The notes under the pieces: model-generated
What the model saw: only the letters and a program-made list of their open reading frames with translations
Told to the model about the DNA's origin: nothing
Databases searched by the model: none
Source of the DNA: Artocarpus heterophyllus
Taxonomy: Eukaryota; Streptophyta; Magnoliopsida; Rosales; Moraceae
NCBI GenBank assembly: GCA_025403435.1
Contig: CM046350.1
Location: forward strand, 17,395,274-17,459,273
Length of the DNA stretch: 64,000 bases
Direction of reading: 5' to 3'
Part shown: piece after piece, positions 1-11,743 of the stretch
How positions within the stretch are numbered: the first letter of the stretch is position 1
Layout of the letters: each line of letters starts with the position of its first letter
Position numbers and translations under genes: made by a program

Positions 1-1807
1 CTCTTCTCATTGTCTCATATATTTCTTTAGTTTTGATTTTATATTGCATCCGAATCATCATTGTAAAGTAATTTCTCTTCATCATTTATTTGCTATAAAA
101 TAAAAAAAATATTGATCAACTTGCTTGTGTATATGAATTTTGGAACTTATCTAGAAAGTATATTTACCACTTCCTTCTTCCCCAAGTTACGTAAGCCCTA
201 CATTAAACTATTGTCATTGGTCGGTCATGGCCTCTTCATAACCTCATGATATGCATCTAATTTTTCCAGGGCTTGAAACTTAATGACAAGTAGATTCTCT
301 TTGTTTTGGTGAAAAAGTCCTATTACGCTTTTAAAGTAAAAGTTAATTTAAGTGTTATTTCTGTAGCAAAACGCGTTTATTGGCTTTAAATAAATGATTA
401 CACAGAGAGAGAGAGATATATATACATACATATGTATATTTCCTAATATATGTCCATCTATATATATATATATCAAAAATGACTACTGTTGATTAGTGAC
501 CTAGTTTTTGGATCATGTGTTTTCACTAAACGAAAAAAGTACTCCTAGGTGTATTTTCTCTAGGTGGTAAATAACAATAAAAGTGACTGAAATTAATCAG
601 AGAGAGCCAGAAATATTATTAAATTTCCAGGCTTCACCAGTAAAACTAGAAAATTTCCTGGTGATTTTAACAGCTTTGATCTGGGCCAGGGGATACGAAC
701 GTCACTTAATGCACGTAGGTGCACTCAAATTTCTGACACATAACAGAGTTCAAAATGTCAAAACATGATTTTCAGCGTACCCTGATAATTTTTACTGCTT
801 TCTCTGCCCCATTCAAGCCGATATATGTATAATTCTTATGTTTAATAAATGAAGAAATTAGTGTGAGAATATGTGTATATACATGTAATCCAAATACAAA
901 AGAACAATAAATATATTTCCCAAAAAGGAAAAGATGTAATAAGTTAAAAAAATATATGAAAAAAGAAAAATTTAAAATTACTTATAGAATCGATTGGCAA
1001 TGACATTGGGATATCATTCTGTATTACATAATATTGGTCATTATTACTTTTTTAGTGGTCACGGATTGATCATGGTGGTAATGATTTTACACAATACCCC
1101 TTTAGCTCTTCTAATATATAAAATAATACGATCCTATCACTAACCCTTGCTGATCAGTGAAAAAAAAAATATATTAATATTTCATTGAGCAGTGAATGAC
1201 AAGCATAATTAGGCAGTACCAGGTTACAAGGCCAATTAGTAGGCCTAATTTTGTAAACTTAACATTGGACTGGAAAAGTCGTGAATTTGGACTAAGTTAT
1301 AACACCGACAAATGAGTCGTCTACCGTGGTCTATTCTTTTCTATATGATCATAATGTAAAATCCGAAATTAAAATATATAGTGATAATGATTGTATGGAT
1401 GATGACATACCATTAGTAATGCAATTAGCTAGATTTCATTAATCTTTTTAATTAAATATGTATATTTTTTGAAAGAGTGCATGATTATAAATTAAATTAA
1501 TTAAAATATAGTTAGTGCAAATAGTGTCATGAAAATTAATAAAAATGAGAGAAAGAGGGATCAGAGGACGGGAAAAAAATAAAGAGGAAAAAAAGCACTA
1601 TCATAGGGCCCATGTCATGTCCTCTCAGTAGACCCAAAGATGTGATTTTCATCTTTCTCCTCTCTGCACTTAACCAATTCTTTTTCCCACCTCTATTTCT
1701 TCTTCTTTTCTTTCCTTTCTTTCTTTCTTTGTCATTTCTTGACAAGAGAAAAAAATATACACTAGGAATTCCTTAGCTCTTTCTTCTTCCTTCCTTCTAC
1801 TCTATCT
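1..1807. other. Intergenic region upstream of the ALOG gene
   Basis: This stretch is AT-rich, with many in-frame stops and no coding region I can support. It holds a short GA/TA microsatellite at about 401-470. The last 150 bases or so before the ATG at 1808 are strongly pyrimidine-rich (runs of CTT and TTTC from about 1655), which fits a plant 5' leader. I cannot place a TATA box or transcription start with confidence, although AT-rich candidates occur around 1490-1510. Confidence 0.5.
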
Positions 1808-2410
1808 ATGTCTGGCGACAGACGAAAAGACTCCGCGGTGGAGGGCTCGTCGTCGCGATCCATGACGACCGCCCCCGCCGATCATCATCACCATCAGCAG
1901 CAACAGAATCAACAGCAACAACAACAATCGGCCCCGCCTTTGAGCAGGTACGAGTCCCAAAAGAAGCGGGACTGGAACACTTTCGGGCAGTACTTGAAGA
2001 ACCAGACCCCGCCGGTGGCGCTCTCGCAGTGCAACTGCAACCACGTGCTCGACTTCCTCCGCTACCTCGACCAGTTCGGGAAGACCAAGGTCCACCTCCA
2101 CGGTTGCGTGTTCTTCGGGCAGCCCGACCCCCCCGCGCCGTGCACTTGCCCCCTCCGGCAGGCCTGGGGGAGCCTCGACGCGCTGATCGGGAGGCTGCGT
2201 GCCGCCTACGAGGAGCACGGTGGCTCCCCCGAGACGAACCCTTTCGGGAACGGAGCAATTCGGGTCTACTTACGTGAGGTGAAGGAGTGTCAAGCCAAGG
2301 CCAGGGGTATTCCCTACAAGAAGAAGAAGAAGAAGAGAAATAATCAGCTCATCAAGCCGACAGCCACTTCTACTACTGACGACTCCAAGGTTTTGAAGCA
2401 GTCTTCTTAG
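1808..2410 (+). CDS. ALOG-domain (LSH/G1-like) transcription factor
   Basis: A complete 200-aa single-exon ORF beginning with ATG after a pyrimidine-rich leader. Residues 1-45 form a low-complexity N-terminus with a His run (26-29) and two Gln runs (30-40). Residues about 46-170 are a full ALOG domain, starting [18 protein letters not shown]. Inside it is the zinc-ribbon insert typical of the family: H96-x3-C100 followed by C112-x-C114. The domain ends near KARGIPY, followed by a run of six lysines at 171-176 that can serve as a nuclear localisation signal. ALOG proteins (LSH in Arabidopsis, G1-like in rice, TMF in tomato) are DNA-binding nuclear proteins that act at meristem and organ boundaries and in light-dependent growth. 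Length and intronless structure match the family. The domain is much GC-richer than the flanks. I cannot assign the orthologous LSH member, so no symbol is given. Confidence 0.95.
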   Translation: MSGDRRKDSAVEGSSSRSMTTAPADHHHHQQQQNQQQQQQSAPPLSRYESQKKRDWNTFGQYLKNQTPPVALSQCNCNHVLDFLRYLDQFGKTKVHLHGCVFFGQPDPPAPCTCPLRQAWGSLDALIGRLRAAYEEHGGSPETNPFGNGAIRVYLREVKECQAKARGIPYKKKKKKRNNQLIKPTATSTTDDSKVLKQSS

Positions 2411-4723
2411 TTTGCCCTCAATCTGATCCGCCTTGCTTGATTGATCTCTCATGGTAATCACATATATACCTTCTTCTTTTAACGTTAATTGAATTAATAG
2501 CTATTAAATATTTATTGGGTATCATTTCTTTTGAAATTCATATTGTTTCTGCTTCATAATTCAACTGTCTAATTCGTTCAAAATTGGATAAATAAGCAAG
2601 GAATAATAAAGGGGTCGGGTTTATAAACCTCTAGTTTAGTTTCCCGAAAGAAGAATTGTACGAATTGAGGATGAAATAATACATCAAACTTGGAAAATCT
2701 GTATTCCATGTTAAAACCCTAGATTAAAGACCCAAAAAACCCTAATTTTGCTTGACCATTTTCGAAGATGCTGTAAGCGCGACACTGATCCAAGAACTTT
2801 GGTAGGTAAGTTTTGAAAATCTTTCAACTTCTCGCTATATATAAGATGCCATAATTAGAGTGGGAAGCCTATATAGGCTTTATATTTTTCTCTCTCTAAC
2901 TGTCTCTCTCTCTCTCTCTTTCTCTCTCAAATCAGGCAAAAACACTGTTTGTGATGTCCTAATTAAAATATTTTCATTAATCGTTTACTTTTCGTTTGTT
3001 TTCTGGCCCTTTTGTGATTCTCTTCGATTTTCTGCTCCCCATGGTTACCATGTGAAATATATCATACGTTGCATGTGATTTATATACTCTTCGACGTAAA
3101 AACTAACACATATATACGTGTATATGCATACATTTTTACAAAATGTCCTTTTTATTTTTCTTTTTTGTTCATATCTATATATATAACCGGTTTCATACAT
3201 TGTTTCTGATCATTAGTAAAAACGTTGGCAATCCATATATATAAAATATATAATTAGTTTTTAATTTGTGCTTAGGTGCGTCAAGATTCTATAATATACT
3301 TTTAATTGTGGTGGAACCATAATGAATTAGAATATGTTTAGAGTTCATTGGCTGGCCATTTATTTAATTATTAAAGAATTTGTTCCCTTTTAAAAATTAG
3401 ATTAAATTTGCTTAAACAATCACAAAATGCGTGTCAAGATCTTCATGAGCCAAGCATTGTACTGTACGTCATCATATGTTTTTGACTGTTATATGTCTCT
3501 GATCAACGTCTTCAATATTTTGTATTGGCCAGCCATATGGTAGTAAATTGGTGTGTATTTGACTTTAATCACAATCCTTATGCCACATATTCCTATAGTT
3601 TTATTTCGCTGTCATTATAAAAAGGAAGGAAAAAAATAATTTGATTACATACACTTCAGAACCTTCCACGTCGTTAACTGAAGAATATTTATTCATTTTT
3701 CTTTAAATGACACCCCCCAATAGTAGTTAGATTATATATATTAAAAAGAATTGGCACTAATTATATTATATATGCTAGTTAAACACTAAAAACGTCAGAA
3801 AACTAGAGGAATTATAGGAGCTGGAAAAATTGACAAGCTGAAACTAGCTGAAGAAAATTAAGCATTCAAGACAAAACAATCTTAAATCAATGAAATTGGA
3901 ACCTTTTGTTAATGGAGTCCTTGGTGATCAATTCTAAGAGGAAATGAAAGAAAAGAAAAATTGAACAAGATTATAGGCAGGCCGTGACGCCCTGTTTGTG
4001 TAGTAAAATTAATCATCGATCTTCTTATTAGTCACTAGTTTTAAGCATTTCAATCTTCTATTATTAGGTAGGAAGACAATATTTACTTTACTTTATCTGG
4101 CTAATAACTAGACATATTTGGAATTTTTAGAGTCCGTGCCTAAGCCTATATATTGGTATGGTAATTTAAGTATTAGCCTATAATAAAGCAACCATTGGTT
4201 AGTGACTAGCTAGGTAGTTACTCATATACTGTGTGCGTAATAATTGAGATATAGAGTGAGCTAGGCATCTCAAAATAGAGAACAATGCTATTACTATAGG
4301 CCCGTCAAATATAAAATGAATGTACTAGACTATTAAATGTATATTCAAATTCTTTTAAATACTTAAATAAAAAGCTTATTAAACTACAAAAAATGTTGGA
4401 TCACACTGTATTCAATCAAATTTAGAGTCCGTTTTAGAAAATAGTTTGAATAAATTTTTTTTAATTCAAACTATAATTCTATTACAATATTTTCTCTTAC
4501 AAAATTTAAATTATTATATTATTTTAAATTTAAGCTTAGATTCAAACCATGTTTTTATAAGGATTTTAAATTAGTTGTTGTGACATGGTCTTGATGACAA
4601 GTCAAATTGCTAATAATTGGCAACTCTTTCTAGACCTAACAATTAGCTAGTACTCCTCTTTTGTTTTAATTCAACATGTTGGTTACAACTTATAAGAAAT
4701 TAAGTGTTCTATCCTTGTATACA
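2411..4723. other. Intergenic, includes the ALOG 3' flank
   Basis: AT-rich sequence without a supportable gene. The ALOG 3' untranslated region must begin here. A CT microsatellite lies at about 2889-2928. I see no repeat boundary before the LTR that starts at 4724. Confidence 0.5.
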
Positions 4724-6993
4724 TGTCAGCACCCAAACCAGGTGATGACGCAACGGTTTAATTGAAATATATAATTTAGATTGATTATAAACATAAAAAT
4801 TTTTCATTATATTTTTTAATTTTTTTTTAGTAAATCCAAGAATATGACAATTCTAAACCCCAATTAGAATAATAAAAATATTAAAATATAGCAAAAGGAA
4901 ATTACTAGAATAACTTCAAAACTAATTTAAAACGTAGCATCTGCCAAATGTTGTTTGGGTCCTATCAGGACCCACAAAGTTGTACACATAGTACATACAT
5001 AAAAGAAATAAAATCAAACCACAGTCCAACAAAGCATAATCAAATAGCATGATTAAAATCTCATTATTACATACCTTGACAAAAAACAGATAACTAAACA
5101 ACCCACAAACTTTGTGAGTAAAACAATAGCACTCTACTCAGCTGCATACTGCGAACCACCTGGAGGGAGAAGTAAAACAATAGAAATCATAAGCAAAAGG
5201 GTCAGTAGAACTTAAATTCTAAGATATCATTTATAAAGTAAAATAAATAATTCAAATAAGATTCGAAAGAATAATTAGTCAAATAAATTTTATGCTTACT
5301 GTTCATGTCATGTGATTTCTCTCAAATCATACATTTGTATTTACTGTGTACAAAACCTAATATAATCACCACCTTAGTAGCTTGAATTGGGTTTCAGGAC
5401 CTACTCTGAAGGTCGCTCTTTGCACAGCTGATCTCTGTGTGTAATCATGCACTTAAAACTCAACCAAACAGGGATCTTAGACCGTTTGGTGTGCAATCAT
5501 GCACTTAAAACAATCGCTATCAAGAAAGGAGGGTTTAGAGTCCTACCTCGATTTCTAATACCAAACATGTCTACCTCGTAAATCCAGCCTCGCTAAACAT
5601 TAGCTTCAAGGGACAGTGAGCAACCTTAGGTGTAGACTCAATTCATTAATGTCAAAACTTGGACATATTACATTAATATGCAATCTCATGGTTTCTTAGC
5701 ATGCCTTCCCTAATTATAATTATTTTGTTATTTACATAATAATTAAACATACTTTAAAGCACATCCATAATGATTCTTTATCAGTAAGACAAGTGAAAAA
5801 ATACTTAGAATACAATTTGGAACAAAAGGGGTTCCGATGGCCTCAAACTAGGCATTTTGGTGCAGCGTGGTCAACTAGGGTACACTACCCGTGGTTGACT
5901 ATGTGTCTTGTGGTGGCGGGGTTGACCGTGTTATACTAACCGTAGCCAACTGCAATGTCACAACTAGAGGCACTCTGTTTCAAGCTCTCAAACTCAAACC
6001 GAGTTCAAATCTTTCGAAACCATTTCTAATGCTTCTAAAACATGTCCTAATATTTCTAAATCATCATATAAACCATTTAAACTTAGTTTTGCTCACATGC
6101 AACTCAAATTCACTATTCTTGCAATATTTTTCACAATATTCTAAAAATGAGAAAAAACAATTAAAGAACATGTTTAATCCAAATCCATGAGTGCTAGATG
6201 ATCAAATAAGCTTTCATAAGTTATACATAGACTCCAAAAAATATTTTCCATCATTCTCAAATATATTTAGGTCATAATTTACTTCCATATTTTCACATGC
6301 AAATCATAGTTTGACATAAAAAACTTCAAGAACATGTCTGATAAACAAAATGTCAAAACCAAGCCCAAACATATGAATTTTAAAGCCATAAAACAAGAAT
6401 AAATTCCAAAAATTGAAATATGATTGAGCTAATATTTTTAACCTCAGTTTTGTTAGAAAAACAAAGTCTGGACTTAGAACTTTGCTTCTGTTTTGACTGA
6501 AAATAGAAGCCTTGTATTCTGAGTTGATGAAGCAATATAACAGTGTAGGAGAGAGAATGACGTGAAGAGAGGGAAAGGAAGGGGTGAAAAGGTGATAATG
6601 AGTCTAAGTAAGCTTAGCTTCTCTAAATAAGAGAATTGTGAGTGGTTTCAAAACAAAAATCTAAGATACACATAAGAGGTTTCTAAGTATTTTGGAGACT
6701 TGTTGGGAATTCTAACATTTGTTGTTCTCTCTTTTTTTTTTTTTTAAATGAATTAAAGGAAAATGTTTTAATTTAATTAAAATTGATTTTTAAATTAAAA
6801 TGGTATACCATAAATTTATTTTAAAACAATTCCATTATTGTTAAAAATAAAATAAAACAAACAAGATAAATAAAAATGCAAATAAATAAGAAGTATCACA
6901 AAAATAATTAATTAGAGATAAAATTTTAATTAGGCATACTAATTTACCAATTTTTACATACTAATGATGATTAAATAAAATTAGGATTTATAA
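4724..6993 (-). repeat. 3' LTR of the old gypsy element
   Basis: It aligns along its length with 11744-14064. The inner end near 6993 is followed by the polypurine tract, which makes this the 3' LTR in element orientation. Compared with its partner, it lacks about 180 bp (present at about 12518-12700 in the other copy). At that point it has a short extra copy of a nearby phrase (CAATCATGCACTTAAAAC). Confidence 0.85.
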
Positions 6994-7024
6994 CTCTCCT
7001 CCCTTAGGGAATTTTGTCCTCGAA
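6994..7024 (-). other. Polypurine tract of the old gypsy element
   Basis: On the minus strand this reads TTTCGAGGACAAAATTCCC followed by a purine-rich AAGGGAGGAGAG directly before the 3' LTR. This is the usual plus-strand primer context of plant chromoviruses. Confidence 0.75.
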
Positions 7025-7039
7025 ATTAGGACTTACCTC

Positions 7040-10000
7040 AAAAATAGAACAAATACAGATATAGCTCCCACATAGTCGATTCTAGTTCCCATGTCGCCTC
7101 ATCGTCACCATGGCATTGCCACAAGACTTTCATTAAAGATATGTCATGATATCGTAAACTTGTCACTTTTTAATTGATGATCCGAATCGGCATCTCCTCA
7201 TAGGTTTTATCCTCTTATATCGAACAAAACAATCTTGCTCAGGTTGGGCTGGCATTTTCGGAGCATTGATACGTGAAACACATCATGAACATAAGATAGC
7301 TCGGGAGGAAGATCAAGTAGGTAAGCAACCACATTGACATGGTGAATGATCTCAAATGGTCCGACATACTTAGATACAACTTTTTCTTTTAAACCAAAAC
7401 ATATAATTCCTTTACATGGAGAAACCTTAAGAAGAAAGAAATCACCTTCTTCAAATTCTAAGGGTCGGCGTCTCTTATTAGCATAAATCTTTTGTCGGCT
7501 CTAGGCTACCTTCAATCGGTCTCATATCTCTAAGATTTTCTAGTTGTTTTCACAGATTTCATCTAGCCTGATGATGATCCTATCTTCCAGTTCTAACTAA
7601 CAAACCGATGATCAAACGTCCTTGCATAAAGCACCTCGAATGGTGCCATACCAACACTCGCTTGGTAACTGTTAATGTACGCAAAGTCGGCCAGATGTAG
7701 ATGCTTCTTTCAATTTTTGCCAAAATCTAAGACACAAGCATGCAACATATCCTCGAGAATCTATATAATCCGCTCAGACTACTGATCATCGGTCTAAGGA
7801 TGAAAGGTAGTGATAAAGTTCAACTCTATACCTAATGCTTCTTGAAAACTCTTCCAATACTTAGCATTAAATAGGGTATCTCTATCAGAGGTGATGGATA
7901 ATAGAACTCCATACAACCTAACAATGTGCTCAAGATACAGTTCTCCCAAGACTTTCGTCGAGTACATTGATCTAAATGGTATAAAATGTGTCAATTTTAT
8001 CAACCTGTCTACAACGACCCAAACAACATCGAGTTTTTGTTCCGCCCATGGAAATTCAGTAAGAAAATTCATTGTGATATCTTCATACTTCCATCCTAGA
8101 ATAGGAAGCAGCTTAAGCTAACTAGCAGACATCTAGTGCTTGGTATTTACTCGGAGACATGTCATACACTCGATGACATAAACCAAAACATTTCTCTTTA
8201 TGCCTCTCCAATAGTGTTGTCTTTTAAGACCATGGTACATCTTTGTGCTTCCAAGATGGATAACAAAACAAGACTTATGGGCTTCATCCAATACAACCTT
8301 GATCACTTCTTCTACTACAAGCACGGCCAAACGTCCCTTGCAATACAAAGATCTATCTGTATGCACCTTCCACTCATCGAACTATTCCCTATTCTGAATA
8401 TATCCCCTAAAGATGCTGATCTCGCCACTGACTCTGTTTCACCAATTAAACAAGAGTTAGAGCAGATACCAAGTTATAAACCAAAGCCAGACTACAATCC
8501 TCATAATATTGTAATTTGTATTTACTAACCATGTTATCTTTTCTCCAATCTTCTAATACCACACACATAAGGAATCGAGAAGACTTCCTACTGAGTGCAT
8601 CTACGATGACATTAGCCTTTCCAAGATGATATTACAACATGAAGTCATAGTCTTCGATCAACTCCATCCATCTTCGCTGCCTCAGATTCAAATCCTTTTG
8701 AGAGCACAAATACCTCAAACTTTTGTGATTGGAAAAAATCTAAAACACTACTCCATACAAGTAGCACCTCTAAATCTTCAACATGTGGATAACCGCTGCA
8801 AGTTCCAAACTATGAGTAGGATAATTATGCTCGTGCTGCTTTAATTGTCATTCTCCATATGATATAATCCGTCTATGTTGCATCAACACACGTCCAAGTC
8901 CGTGTCCTAATGCATTAATTTAAACCTCATATGGTTTATCATTGTTTGGTATCATCAAGACTAGAGCAGTAGTCAACCAAGTTTTCAATTCTCGAAAGGC
9001 GTGCTCACACTCAGTGCTCCATTCGAACCGAATATCCTTCTTTGTTAGTTGCGTCAACGATGCCACTATCTTAGAGAAATCTTGCACAAACCTCTTATAA
9101 TACCCTACAAGTCCCAAAGAACTATAGATTTTTGCTATATTCTTTGGTCGTTCCCACTGTACCACAGTCTCTATCTTATAAGGAGCCACCAAAATACCTT
9201 TGTTGGAGACAACATGATGTAGAAACTTAACCTCTGTCAACCAAAATTGACACTTCTCTTTCTTAGCACACAATTGGTGCTCCTAAAGAGTCTGCAAAAC
9301 AATCCTCAAATGTTGTTTGTGCTCTTCCTAAGTCTTGAAATATATGAATATGTCACCAATAAACACAATCACGAAGTGATCCAAGTAAGGTTGAAAGATT
9401 CTATTAATCAGGTCCATAAAAGCCACAGGAGCATTCGTCAATCCGAACGGCATTACTAAGTACTCAAAATGTCCATATCAAGTCTTGAAAATTGTCTTGG
9501 GGATTCTTCTTCTTTTATTTTAAGCTAATGGTATCTTGAGTGCAAACATATCTTCGAGAAGTACCAGGATTCTCCCAACTAGTAGAACAACTTATCGATC
9601 CTTAGTGATGGGTACTTGTTCTTCACTATAGCTCGATTCAACTATTGGTAGTTGATACATAACCTGAGAAATCCATCATGTTTCTTAGTGAACAAGACTG
9701 ATGCACCCCACGATGATATTGTATTCCTGATATATGCCTTATCCATGAGCTCTTAAAAGCTGTTTTCTCGTTTCCTTAATTTCTAGGATGCCATCTGATA
9801 CGGTGCAATAGAGATCGGAGCGGTTCCATGAAGTAACTCGATGTCGAACTTGATTTCATGGTGTAGTGGTAATCCAGGTAACTCATCAAGGAAAACATCT
9901 TCGAATTGGTCAATCACTGGTATGGTGGTTTTCTTACTAACTACACTTGACTCTCCTTCTAAAGTAGAAAGAAATGCATAATAGGCTAAGTTCCTTCATC

Positions 10001-10742
10001 TTCCAAAACATGGTTTTGGGGACCAATAAATCATCATCTGATCAGCACCACCCTGGTAGGTAATAAGTGTCCTCTTATTGGTTAGTAGCATTACTTTTCT
10101 ATGGTGACAATCAACAATTGTGTTTTACTTAAAAAGCCAATCCATTCCTAGGATTACATCATAAGTACTCATTGGAATTATAATCAAATCACCCCTCAAA
10201 ATCTCACCTCAATTACAATCTTACAATATTTACATAAAATATTCACGTACATTCGCCCTAAGGGTAAGGCATGGACTCACTAAATCCCTCTATGTTTAAC
10301 CCTAAAATGTTTACAAATGAACTAGAAATGAGAGAATGTGTGGCATTAGTATCAAATAAAGCACGAACTAAAGATTGAAAAATGAGAACCATACCATCAA
10401 CAATTACATTGCTAGCCTAAGCACCAAAACTCCATGTTGTCATGGTGTGAACATGCCCTTGAGCCTTCCTTTTCCCGTTGTTTGCATTGTTGAGTCCTGG
10501 GTTCGTTGGCTGAAACTATTATGGCGGAGAAGATTGCACACTACCAAGACTATGTAACCTATACTATAGGAAGCCTCGCTGAAAATTCTATGTTCAAAAG
10601 CTCAAATCTAAACATGGCATCTGTTGAGGAGTGAACTGATGAAACTGGGGCTGATAAAACTATTAAGGCTGAGCATAGGGTTGAGGTTGAGGCTGTTGGG
10701 ATCCATCCTCTCCAAAATGCGATGCCTACAGCAAGTTTCTAA
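7040..10742 (-). pseudogene. Broken gypsy pol (PR-RT-RNaseH-INT-chromodomain)
   Basis: Pol remnants can be read on the minus strand through many stops and frame changes. A protease start RALFDTNATHS lies near 10370-10335, with the catalytic DTG changed to DTN. The reverse transcriptase palm reads [10 protein letters not shown] near 9380-9340, where the usual FxDD has lost one aspartate. The end of RT is clear at 9273-8920 (WERPKNIAKIYSSLGLVGYY). RNase H ends DALSRKSS near 8590. The integrase HHCC zinc finger lies at 8366-8133 (HYWRGIKRN, then CMTC), with integrase core at 8072-7794. The GPY/F-type integrase tail (VGPFEIIHHV) lies near 7370-7320, followed by a chromodomain-like end (DDEATWELES) near 7110-7060. 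This was a replication polyprotein and is now inactive. Confidence 0.88.
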
Positions 10743-11687
10743 CTAAACAGTTCCTTTTAATGTAGTCAGACTGCTTGCAAAAGTGACAATGAAAACTATA
10801 AGGATTACTTCAGCCATGGTCAGATGAGCTACTATTGCCACTATTGGCTCCACTACTGCCACTATTGGAGCCACCACCGTCTTGACTCCTTGACTATTAC
10901 TGTGGCTATTGATGGTTGCTGCTGCCCCATCAGTTATTTCTTTGGGGTCCATCGGTGGTCCTTACTCGACTCTCATGGTAATTGGCATCGTCCCTTTAAA
11001 CTAACAATTTCGATGACACTAAATCACCATAGGCCCGGACCCTTAGGCAACCATCTATCGTTGAATAGAACCTTTAAGCCCTTCTTGGAACTTAATACAC
11101 TTTTCTTCTTCAAATGCGACTGCAAACGAGACAAAACTAGCCAATTCAGTAAATTTCACCTCACAATCCCTAATCATCATCTCACTCTACTCAAAACTGT
11201 AGAATTCAACAATTCTCTGATCCCTATGCCCTTGAGAAAAATAACGATCATAGAACAACTTCTCAAAAACATCTCAATCAATGTTCCCATTGTTCTCAAT
11301 ACCCTTTGCCTCTTTCCACTAAGCGTTGACCCTACCTTCTAGCTTGTATACTGCAAACTCGACCTAAAACTCAGTGGGCATTTCTAAAGTGTCCAAATGC
11401 TTCACCACTAAGTCAAACCAGTACTAAGCAACTCGAGGTCCTCCATTCCCATTGAAGGTCGAAATCACTGCACGATGAAACTCCTAGAAATACTTCTATC
11501 GGTGACTCATCGTAGGATCGTCGCATTGTACACTCGCTGCTATCTGCTTAAATGCAGCAAACATGGCATTCATCACACCCTCATTATAAACACGGTTAGG
11601 GTCAGCAATAGCAGCGAGACGATGTCTTGATGCCATTCTCTCAATTCTGAAAAGAAAAACTAGACTATTAGTGGTTTCTGAAGTCAT
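10743..11687 (-). pseudogene. Broken gypsy gag
   Basis: The gag start codon is at 11687 (MTSETTN). The matrix/capsid-like region is recognisable near 11245-11060 by phrases such as FYDRYFSQGHRDQRIVEF and KFTELASF, interrupted by several stops. The end carries a zinc-knuckle remnant (CHFCKQSDYIKRNC) near 10800-10745. Gag proteins coat element RNA in the cytoplasm. This copy cannot make a full protein. Confidence 0.8.
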
Positions 11688-11724
11688 ATCTATGTGTGCA
11701 CAATTCCCAAGGTTTAGAAACTAA

Positions 11725-11738
11725 GGGCTCTAATGCCA
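11725..11738 (-). other. Primer-binding site of the old gypsy element
   Basis: On the minus strand the sequence just inside the 5' LTR reads TTGGCATTAGAGCCC. This is close to the TGGTATCAGAGC site complementary to the 3' end of initiator tRNA-Met, with mismatches due to age. Confidence 0.7.
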
Positions 11739-11743
11739 ATTTC

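Noticed and set aside
2029..2277. Alternative open frames over the ALOG gene on both strands
   Set aside because: They are shadows of the ALOG coding sequence, which alone shows a real domain.
8136..8528. 130-codon plus-strand ORF
   Set aside because: It is antisense to the integrase zinc-finger region of the dead gypsy element.
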